Shown here one piece after another: positions 34,967 through 39,459 of a stretch of DNA of 39,459 nt. The first letter of the stretch is position 1. Each line of letters begins with the position of its first letter. A program made the translations under genes and the position numbers. Location: IMG/VR virus record IMGVR_UViG_3300025138_000103, positions 1-39,459 of that record; one strand, 5' to 3'. Under the pieces are notes generated by a model that worked only from the letters and a program-made list of their open reading frames with translations, was not told the origin of the DNA and did not search any database. The DNA comes from a virus.

Positions 34967-35226
34967 TTTTTTCTCCTTTTGATTCTTTTTCCTGCAGTTT
35001 TAGTGCGAGGAAACGACCTATTCTTACTTTTTGAAATCGCTCTAAGATTACTTTTTTTATTATTCTTAGGATTACCATCTTTATGGTCGATGTCTTTATT
35101 GTCACCTTTCTTAACTGTACCTTTAGCTAATGCTCTATTACGTGCAGTATTACGTGACGCTCTTCTTTTCTTCTGCGTAGTAGTGCCTTGATAATTTTTA
35201 TATTCCTTTTTATAGTTTCTAGGCAT
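34963..35226 (-). CDS. small basic HNH-like protein
   Basis: The 87-aa product is strongly basic. Its core, DIDHKDGNPKNN (45-56), then SNLRAISKSKNRSF (59-72), matches the second half of phage HNH endonucleases: an Asp-His pair, a DGNP turn, Asn-Asn, then SNL and N-R. The usual first half with zinc-binding or beta strands is missing, so it is either a minimal HNH fold or a degenerate DNA-binding remnant. It starts after GAGGACTAGT and overlaps the lipoprotein gene by 4 nt. HNH proteins beside terminase genes can assist packaging cleavage. Confidence 0.65.
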   Translation of the reverse strand: MPRNYKKEYKNYQGTTTQKKRRASRNTARNRALAKGTVKKGDNKDIDHKDGNPKNNKKSNLRAISKSKNRSFPRTKTAGKRIKRRKK

Positions 35227-35227
35227 A

Positions 35228-35890
35228 CTAGTCCTCGTATAAATTATTAAAAGTTATATGTGGATCTGTATAACTTTCATGCTCTTCACTACTGTGAGTC
35301 CATTGACTAGGAGCAAAATCAGGAGCTCCTTCTCCTGTAACCCATAATGCAGGATTAGTAACTCTTACTCTATTATTAGGTAATGCTACTATATTTCCTT
35401 TCCATTTACCTTCAGTCAAATATAATACATGACTTTGTTTATGTTGGTCTGGGCTATCAGCTATATCATCATTAGTATAATCTACTGTGAAGATATATTT
35501 AGCTAAGTAAAACTCTCCGTCTATCTTAGCATACCAAGGTGAAGAAGATGTTCTATCTAGAACTACTACTTCATGTTCCCTAGACATACAGTCCCAAGGC
35601 TGACATAAATGGTTTTCCATTCTCTCACCCCATTCTTCTAGGGGTATATCAGCAACCAAAGCTTGTATTGGCATCCGAGCCCACATAGCACCACCGTGCA
35701 CATTAGGCTCATCTAATTCGTTTTCACAACCAGTAAATACAATCTGAAAAGATAGTGATCTATCTGGTATACAATTTACAGCTATTGCTAATCCGTGTAA
35801 GAACTCACCGTGGTAGTCTTGGTGATTAGCTGTAAACTCTCTTCTTACCCATACTTTAAAGTAGGGTATGTTTGATATAAGGTTTCGCAT
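35228..35890 (-). CDS. conserved phage protein of unknown function
   Basis: The 220-aa protein begins MRNLISNIPYFKVWVRREFT and continues with DYHGEFLHGLAIAVNCIPDR, SFQIVFTGCENE, then HGGAMWARMPIQALVADIPL and CQPWDCMSREHEVVVLDR. It is mixed alpha/beta, soluble and Trp-rich. I know similar sequences from marine myo- and podoviruses without a function. The starting ATG has no clear ribosome site and lies after the Lys-repeat gene. Neighbours suggest a middle gene or minor virion protein. Confidence 0.6.
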   Translation of the reverse strand: MRNLISNIPYFKVWVRREFTANHQDYHGEFLHGLAIAVNCIPDRSLSFQIVFTGCENELDEPNVHGGAMWARMPIQALVADIPLEEWGERMENHLCQPWDCMSREHEVVVLDRTSSSPWYAKIDGEFYLAKYIFTVDYTNDDIADSPDQHKQSHVLYLTEGKWKGNIVALPNNRVRVTNPALWVTGEGAPDFAPSQWTHSSEEHESYTDPHITFNNLYED

Positions 35891-35893
35891 GAA

Positions 35894-36181
35894 CTATTTC
35901 TTAGTCCTTGCCCCACCCCTTTTCATTCCTTTAGCCTTTTTTACAACGCCACCTTTTTTCATGCCCTTAGCTTTAAGTACTCCTCCTTTTTTCATACCTT
36001 TAGCTTTTTTAAGAACACCGCCCTTATTCATGCCCTTAGCTTTTTTAAGGACACCACCTTTCTTCATGCCCTTAGCTTTCTTTGACGCTATTGTGCCACC
36101 TTTTTTCATGTAGCCCATTTTGTTTCTTACAGATGATGGTAATTTACCAAGACCTTTATTTTTTGATGGTACTTTCTTCAT
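35894..36181 (-). CDS. Lys/Gly repeat protein (MKKGGVLKKAKG units)
   Basis: The 95-aa protein is built from a short basic N-terminus and six units of 10-14 residues, for example MKKGGVLKKAKG, MNKGGVLKKAKG and MKKGGVVKKAKG. It is extremely basic and low in hydrophobic residues, like histone H1 tails or nucleoid proteins. The corresponding 36-nt DNA repeats at about 35920-36110 keep frame. It begins in a TAATG overlap with the next upstream gene. A DNA- or RNA-condensing or membrane-active role is possible; no experiment-based family is known to me. Confidence 0.65.
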   Translation of the reverse strand: MKKVPSKNKGLGKLPSSVRNKMGYMKKGGTIASKKAKGMKKGGVLKKAKGMNKGGVLKKAKGMKKGGVLKAKGMKKGGVVKKAKGMKRGGARTKK

Positions 36182-36483
36182 TACTTTTTCTTCCTTCTAG
36201 TAGTTTTCTTTTTCTTTACTATAGTCTTTACATTAGTAGGTTTACCGCCTACTCCTTGAGACTTAGATCTTTTTCTAGTCACAGCACTTTTCTTTTGTGC
36301 CTTAGTCATACTCTTAGCTTTAGACCTTGGTACACACTTAGGATAAGATCTTTTACTTTTACTTGCAGATTTTCTACCGCAAGGTTGGAGCTTACCTTTC
36401 TTCTTGGGTGCACCTATGTCAACCCAATCTCCTTTAGGTCCTTTACCAAACCAGGCTGTTAGTCCTCCTGTTGGTTTAGCCAT
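36181..36483 (-). CDS. small basic conserved phage protein (WFGKG...WVDIGAPKKKG type)
   Basis: The 100-aa product starts MAKPTGGLTAWFGKGPKGDW then VDIGAPKKKGKLQPCGRKSA, continues SKRSYPKCVPRSKAKSMTKA and ends in a poly-Lys/Arg tail. The W-F, WVDI, PCGRK and YPKCVP blocks are conserved in many marine phages and some giant viruses. Two cysteines (CGRK and KCVP) could bind zinc. It overlaps its neighbours by single TAATG junctions on both sides. Function unknown; nucleic acid binding is a reasonable inference from charge. Confidence 0.65.
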   Translation of the reverse strand: MAKPTGGLTAWFGKGPKGDWVDIGAPKKKGKLQPCGRKSASKSKRSYPKCVPRSKAKSMTKAQKKSAVTRKRSKSQGVGGKPTNVKTIVKKKKTTRRKKK

Positions 36484-36656
36484 TACTTGTATCCACCACC
36501 ACGTTTCTTATATTCCCTAACTAACCATCCGTTAGCATACGCTGATGGGTACACTTTAAATTTCTTTTTAGCTGCTGCTTTTACCCTTGAGTATAACCCA
36601 GGGTTACTAGGTGTAGCACCTTTCTTCTTAGTTGTTTTCTTTTTCTTAGCAGCCAT
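36483..36656 (-). CDS. small basic conserved phage protein (DUF5872-like)
   Basis: This 57-aa gene reads MAAKKKKTTKKKGATPSNPG, then LYSRVKAAAKKKFKVYPSAY and ANGWLVREYKKRGGGYK. The LYxRVK, KKKF.VYPSAYAN and WLV+EYK+RGG blocks form a compact motif common in phages and large DNA viruses that I associate with DUF5872. ATG lies directly before the stop of the upstream gene, and the TAATG end starts the 100-aa gene. Function unknown; likely nucleic acid associated. Confidence 0.65.
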   Translation of the reverse strand: MAAKKKKTTKKKGATPSNPGLYSRVKAAAKKKFKVYPSAYANGWLVREYKKRGGGYK

Positions 36657-36956
36657 TTAACACTTCCACCTTCTTCTTGCTTGTCTAATACGAGAGTTAG
36701 GATCATTTCTAGTTTTAGCTGAACTGTTTTTTAACTGTCCTGCTGATCTAGCACAATACGACTTCCTTCTCTTCGCAGCTTTACTACCTTTCTTTACTTT
36801 GCCAGTAACTGCTGTCTTTAACTTAGATCCAGGATTAGCTTTACGATAAGCCTTTACCCCTTTCTTAGTCATACCTGCTCCAGACTTAGTAGGTCTATAA
36901 TTAGCCCCTTTGCCTTTCGTAGTCTTTGGTATAGGTTTAGATGCTTTTCTCGGCAT
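36657..36956 (-). CDS. small basic conserved phage protein (DUF6321-like)
   Basis: The 99-aa protein has the blocks GAGMTKKGVKAYRKANPGSK, LKTAVTGKVKKGSKAAKRRK, SYCARSAGQLKN and DPNSRIRQARRRWKC. This matches a very conserved phage family I know as DUF6321-like, one of the most widespread small basic phage proteins. Two cysteines (SYCAR and WKC) are conserved. GAGGAGATACA precedes the ATG; it overlaps the upstream membrane gene by 20 nt. Probably DNA- or RNA-binding; no activity established. Confidence 0.7.
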   Translation of the reverse strand: MPRKASKPIPKTTKGKGANYRPTKSGAGMTKKGVKAYRKANPGSKLKTAVTGKVKKGSKAAKRRKSYCARSAGQLKNSSAKTRNDPNSRIRQARRRWKC

Positions 36957-37128
36957 TGTATCTCCTCATCTTACTACTATACCACCATATAAACATAATG
37001 TTAAATGGTAGTGATAAAAAAAATAATCCTACGTTATCTTCTACTAAGCTGACAAGACCTGTATATAAACTAGTTGCTCCTAGTATACATACTATAACTT
37101 TTATAAAATCTGACAACATTTCTTTCAT
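36937..37128 (-). CDS. small two-helix membrane protein
   Basis: The 63-aa product has two hydrophobic helices: about 9-26 (IKVIVCILGATSLYTGLV) and 33-50 (GLFFLSLPFNIMFIWWYS), and a basic C-terminal tail. It starts directly after the stop of the preceding gene without a clear ribosome site, and overlaps the following gene by 20 nt. It could be a superinfection-immunity or inner-membrane modifier; the sequence does not decide. Confidence 0.55.
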   Translation of the reverse strand: MKEMLSDFIKVIVCILGATSLYTGLVSLVEDNVGLFFLSLPFNIMFIWWYSSKMRRYNAEKSI

Positions 37129-37404
37129 CTAGGGTTTAGTGTCACTGTTTTCAAATACACTTTTTGCTCCTGTCGGAGAATCTATTACTTCTTTCTTTTT
37201 TCTTCTGTTTTTTTCAAACTTAACAGTTTCATATAATTGATTAGCTGCTAATCCTGCTGTTACTACAGCTCCTACATAAGGTAACTTTTTAACTACGCCT
37301 TTAATTATTTTTTTTACTGTAGAAGGTGGTTTCTTTTTTTTAAATTGAAACTTTCCTTCGTCAAGACCTTTTAACATAGTTTCGGTTGATGTTTTTTTAC
37401 TCAT
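37129..37404 (-). CDS. small basic protein with central hydrophobic helix
   Basis: The 91-aa protein is Lys-rich (KFQFKKKKPPSTVKKIIKGV, then VKKLPYVGAVVTAGLAANQL) and has one weak membrane segment near 46-60, then a charged tail. AGGAAAGTACT precedes the ATG. It heads the block of small basic genes, and a GC-rich hairpin lies about 20 nt upstream. No family recognised. Confidence 0.55.
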   Translation of the reverse strand: MSKKTSTETMLKGLDEGKFQFKKKKPPSTVKKIIKGVVKKLPYVGAVVTAGLAANQLYETVKFEKNRRKKKEVIDSPTGAKSVFENSDTKP

Positions 37405-37487
37405 AGTACTTTCCTATTATAATGGGGGGTACAAGATATACTCATACCCCCGTGCCTTACATGCTGTAAAGATTCAATCTGTACCAC
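37401..37487 (-). CDS. possible 28-aa leader peptide
   Basis: A GTG start three nucleotides after AGGAG gives VVQIESLQHVRHGGMSISCT and ends in a TGA that overlaps the next ATG (ATGA). The GC-rich hairpin at 37425-37451 lies inside it. It could couple translation to the downstream gene or be chance; no homology is known. Confidence 0.25.
   Translation of the reverse strand: MVQIESLQHVRHGGMSISCTPHYNRKVL
37425..37451 (-). promoter_or_regulatory. GC-rich hairpin upstream of the small basic gene block
   Basis: GGGGGTA and TACCCCC form a perfect 7-bp stem with a 13-nt loop, in a 127-nt gap between genes. It is conspicuous in AT-rich DNA. There is no T tract downstream on the minus strand, so processing or translation control is more likely than termination. 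Confidence 0.5.
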
Positions 37488-37531
37488 GATCTCCTCGGAA
37501 AAAAGGATACAAGATGCTTTAGAGGGACATT

Positions 37532-37933
37532 CTATTTCTTATCTTTACGAAACGCATGTTTCCTGGCAAACCAATTAGGTACACTGTATTCCCCCCACGG
37601 TAGCATACCTTCTAAATACATAGCTTTCTCTACTTCTGCGAGACTAGGTGTGTATCCAATCTTATCTATAAACTCTTTATCTTCTTCTATTACCGCCCTA
37701 ATGTAGAATACGGAACTGTGTGGCAAACTAATTGCTGTGGATGTCTCCTCGTTTCCATGAATTAGGGAGTAATAAAATTTCTCTAATAGGTTTACATACA
37801 TATCCGAATTTACTGATTTGTCAAGTTTTTTATCTCTTGCACTACGTTTAAGAGTACGTACTACTTCATCTCTTTCATTATCAGGTAAGTCCCAAGCTAT
37901 TTCCATCAATTCGTCTAATGTTTTTATATCCAT
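37532..37933 (-). CDS. small early-type hypothetical protein
   Basis: I place the start at 37933 (MDIKTLDELMEIAWDLPDNE, 133 aa), where ATG overlaps the upstream stop as TAATG; an in-frame ATG at 37981 would add 16 residues that fall inside the previous gene. The protein is acidic then basic, mostly helical, with TPSLAEVEKAMYLEGMLPWG near 95-115 and a basic end (KHAFRKDKK). No domain recognised. A promoter-like element lies inside it at 37797-37824. Confidence 0.55.
   Translation of the reverse strand: MDIKTLDELMEIAWDLPDNERDEVVRTLKRSARDKKLDKSVNSDMYVNLLEKFYYSLIHGNEETSTAISLPHSSVFYIRAVIEEDKEFIDKIGYTPSLAEVEKAMYLEGMLPWGEYSVPNWFARKHAFRKDKK
37797..37824 (-). promoter_or_regulatory. candidate internal promoter
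   Basis: Minus-strand TTGACA (37824-37819) and TATGTA (37802-37797) are 16 nt apart, the same arrangement and flanks (TTGACAAAT, TATGTAT) as before the capsid gene. It lies inside a coding sequence and would feed the small basic gene block and beyond. Confidence 0.35.
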
Positions 37934-38136
37934 TACCAGTGCCTTATCACCCCTGCAACAATAAAGAAACAGGTTATCCACGTTACAGATCTTTCTGCTA
38001 TACGCATATAGAATCCTATCTTAGCATGTCTCTGCCTTAGTACAGCAGTTCTAGGTGTATCATTATCACTTTCGCCTATAGGATACTCTATTGCCCTTGC
38101 AACGATTTTCTCCCATGTTCTATACTTAGTGTTCAT
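37933..38136 (-). CDS. small membrane protein
   Basis: The 67-aa product is polar at the start (MNTKYRTWEKIVARAIEYPI) and has one membrane helix near the C-terminus (VTWITCFFIVAGVI). It overlaps the upstream gene by 11 nt and the downstream gene by TAATG. Early location beside the promoter suggests host takeover or immunity, but nothing in sequence proves it. Confidence 0.5.
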   Translation of the reverse strand: MNTKYRTWEKIVARAIEYPIGESDNDTPRTAVLRQRHAKIGFYMRIAERSVTWITCFFIVAGVIRHW

Positions 38137-38347
38137 CGTGGTTCTCCATTAGTACTATAGGAGTGTCTTCGCCTATCCATGCACCTAGTATATTGAAATC
38201 TATCCACTCAATAGACTCTTCTTCTTCCATACCTTGTTGTATAAATACATCTACTAACTTATCGTAATCATATACTACAACAGACTCACAACCACATCTG
38301 TGACCTAGTCCTACAATAGCCTCATCGCATCCTGACCATTTTTTCAT
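38126..38347 (-). CDS. conserved small phage protein (FNI.GAW.GE.TP type)
   Basis: The 73-aa protein has SGCDEAIVGLGHRCGCESVV, then VYDYDKLVDVFIQQGMEEEE and WIDFNILGAWIGEDTP. The order 'G.G..CG...vvYD..kli..l...Gm..eEA.e...FNi.GayvGe.TP' is a very common phage early-gene family with no function assigned. AAGGAGAAAAAAG precedes the ATG. First gene after the HNH gene in the leftward operon. Confidence 0.65.
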   Translation of the reverse strand: MKKWSGCDEAIVGLGHRCGCESVVVYDYDKLVDVFIQQGMEEEESIEWIDFNILGAWIGEDTPIVLMENHDEH

Positions 38348-38477
38348 CTTTTTTCTCCTTATAACTTGACAGATTGAATATTATGTGTTATAACTACGTT
38401 ATTCCCCCTGGGGGGGCTACATATATATACTAGTTATATATCTAATTAGTACATAGTCCCTACTTAGTATATACTTA
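38348..38477. other. intergenic region with plus-strand promoter and GC palindrome
   Basis: The 130 nt between two minus-strand genes contain a plus-strand sigma70-like promoter, an 11-nt C5-T-G5 palindrome (extended to seven G) and an AT-rich stretch with repeated TAGTA. No reading frame was found. Confidence 0.5.
38366..38394 (+). promoter_or_regulatory. plus-strand sigma70-like promoter, antisense to the HNH gene
   Basis: TTGACA (38366-38371), 17 nt, TATAAC (38389-38394): five of six -10 bases and all -35 bases match consensus. Transcription would start near 38401, at the C5-T-G7 palindrome, and run against the 148-aa HNH gene. Confidence 0.5.
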
Positions 38478-38924
38478 TTACCCATGCAGGCGATACCTCA
38501 TGTCACTAAGTGATTCACCTAGTTGAATATCTACCTTACTTCTTTCATGTTCATAGAGTCTATCTGCTACTCTATATAAATCTACAGATGTACCTATAGA
38601 TTTAATGTTATTAGCTTTAGAACTTATAATTTCTACATTACCATCTACATACCCTTTCTCTGGTACAATCCTATCTAAGGTAGGAGACTCTTTAGTAATG
38701 CCTTTCTTCTTATTATTCCAATCTAATTTAATCTCAGTGAAGTAAGGACACCTCTCTTTAACCAAAGGTATCAATTCTTCCCATACAAGAGTACATGGTA
38801 CTCCCTTCTTTAACGCCCTAGCCCTTGCCCTACGAACCATAGACTTTAGTTTGTAAGCTACAGGGTCTTCACGTAACTGTCGTTTCCTATAATCACGCAT
38901 ATATTGTACATTTTTTTTAACCAT
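38478..38924 (-). CDS. HNH-type endonuclease / DNA-binding protein
   Basis: The 148-aa protein has a basic helical N-terminus (YMRDYRKRQLREDPVAYKLK, then RRARARALKKGVPC), a CPYFTEIKLDW segment (59-69) and the motif SPTLDRIVPEKGYVDGNVEI (80-99) followed by ISSKANNIKS. That motif is characteristic of a frequent phage HNH-like endonuclease family in which D83, R85, G95-N96 and N105-x-K are conserved; a CxxxG or CxxC zinc pair is only partly present. It would nick or cut DNA. The upstream promoter is so close that the transcript should begin at the ATG, leaving no ribosome site. Confidence 0.7.
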   Translation of the reverse strand: MVKKNVQYMRDYRKRQLREDPVAYKLKSMVRRARARALKKGVPCTLVWEELIPLVKERCPYFTEIKLDWNNKKKGITKESPTLDRIVPEKGYVDGNVEIISSKANNIKSIGTSVDLYRVADRLYEHERSKVDIQLGESLSDMRYRLHG

Positions 38925-38930
38925 GTACGT

Positions 38931-38959
38931 ATTATATTAAGAGTGCAGGCGATTGTCAA
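38931..38959 (-). promoter_or_regulatory. perfect consensus sigma70 promoter, leftward
   Basis: On the minus strand TTGACA (38959-38954), exactly 17 nt, TATAAT (38936-38931): all twelve consensus bases and ideal spacing. The expected start point is the A of the ATG at 38924. A CAAACTAAGTAAC repeat overlaps the -35. Confidence 0.8.
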
Positions 38960-39123
38960 ACTAAGTAACGAGTTATTCCTTGAATATATCTATATATTGT
39001 ATGCCAAACTAGGTAACACCGCTATTTTATAATTTTATGCAGCATCCGTATACACTATACCCCCCGCGGGGCGGTGGTCATACCTACCCCGTAGATAAGC
39101 GTTTAAACTCAGTAGGCTACTAG

Positions 39124-39181
39124 TTGCGAACCATTCGCAAAAATGATAGTATAATGATAGTTTTTAGAACCATTCTAAACT
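39124..39181. promoter_or_regulatory. twin palindromes flanking a TATAAT box (operator-like)
   Basis: TTGCGAA-CCA-TTCGCAA (39124-39140) and TTTAGAA-CCA-TTCTAAA (39163-39179, extendable with AGTTT/AAACT and a TT bulge to 39159-39181) share GAACCATTC, while the outer pairs differ with compensation. TATAAT (39150-39155) lies between them inside a direct repeat of ATGATAG. Confidence 0.55.
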
Positions 39182-39205
39182 AAGTTTGTAACATTTTTGC
39201 AACTG

Positions 39206-39214
39206 TGTGGATAA
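39206..39214 (-). other. consensus DnaA box
   Basis: TGTGGATAA on the plus strand is the exact complement of TTATCCACA, the high-affinity DnaA box. It lies 25 nt after the twin palindromes and 27 nt before an AT-rich inverted repeat. A one-mismatch copy (TTATCCACG) lies in a gene near 37974. Confidence 0.6.
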
Positions 39215-39459
39215 TGCAACACTATTTGCGGGGGAATGGGAAATAATAAAAATTATTAACATTTTATACAGCGTTTAAACCCTATGTTATTTTAAATCAA
39301 TTTTAAGAGCCATACAGCACAATTTTTGTATTAGGATACCCTCCTATTCAAAAATGTTAAATCAAATTTGTTCTCTTTTTGTTCTGATGAAGTTTGTTAC
39401 ATTCTGTTACATTATTTTACTTCACGTTTAAACTTTAATATGCTCCTATCTATTTAAGG

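Larger units (their letters stand above)
38925..39459. other. non-coding control region, candidate replication origin
   Basis: No credible gene is present in 535 nt. Contents are: a consensus leftward promoter; repeats CAAACTAAGTAAC (38957-38969) and CAAACTAGGTAAC (39005-39017); a 10-bp palindrome CCCCGCGGGG (39062-39071); CGTTTAAAC three times (39100, 39272, 39425); two palindromes around TATAAT (39124-39181); a DnaA box (39206-39214); an AT-rich inverted repeat (39242-39257); and TGTTACATT twice 10 bp apart (39395, 39405). The mixture is typical of phage or plasmid origins and divergent regulatory regions. Confidence 0.55.

Noticed and set aside
34851-35105. 84-codon minus-strand frame as a gene
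   Set aside because: Only its last 45 codons, starting with the ATG at 34966, have a ribosome site and a lipoprotein signal; the rest overlaps the HNH-like gene.
35920-36110. 36-bp repeats as iterons or CRISPR
   Set aside because: They are in-frame coding repeats of a Lys/Gly protein with a proper start, stop and overlap.

Overview
This window is most likely part of an AT-rich double-stranded DNA tailed phage genome. Its gene content fits a marine metavirome-type phage with a short, podovirus-like tail. I see terminase, portal, scaffold, coat, P22/T7-like adaptor and stopper proteins, very large internal or ejection-type proteins and a giant fibre. I see no tape measure, tail tube or sheath gene. 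No bacterial housekeeping gene, tRNA, integrase, DNA polymerase or RNA polymerase is visible, so host and lifestyle cannot be fixed from this sequence.

Layout. (1) 1-1416, plus strand: the 3' end of a lysis-type cassette, with a truncated 3TM holin-like gene, a 2-oxoglutarate/Fe(II) oxygenase-like gene and two small genes. (2) 1417-1745: a convergent gap with a terminator-like hairpin and several inverted repeats. (3) 1746-34515, all minus strand and read right to left: the late operon. In transcription order it runs terminase small subunit candidate, HTH-like protein, TerL, portal, small proteins, a virion lytic transglycosylase, scaffold, major capsid protein, decoration protein, adaptor, stopper, 2061-aa fibre, a 1225-aa protein with hendecad repeats and an S74 chaperone, two or three large internal proteins, then two secreted low-complexity proteins and a membrane coiled-coil protein. 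(4) 34518-37404, minus strand: many small, mostly very basic or membrane proteins, including an HNH-like protein and a tiny lipoprotein. (5) 37532-38924, minus strand: small early-type genes behind a perfect sigma70 consensus promoter. (6) 38925-39459: non-coding DNA with a consensus DnaA box, iteron-like repeats and two co-varying palindromes flanking a TATAAT box. It is a candidate origin and divergent control region.

How it fits together. Genes are tightly packed, with TAATG and ATGA overlaps and strong AAGGAG ribosome sites, which suggests translational coupling. The right-end control region would fire leftward into the early and late minus-strand genes and probably rightward into plus-strand replication genes outside the window. 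If the genome is circular or circularly permuted, those plus-strand genes could continue into the lysis genes at the left edge.

The most unusual signals are these: ten exact 22-residue plus seven exact 11-residue helical repeats in one virion protein; TonB-box-like motifs recurring in three virion proteins; a cupredoxin-like H..C..H..M signature and 13 propeller-like repeats in the fibre; the co-varying twin palindromes; and a consensus promoter placed so that the mRNA would be leaderless.
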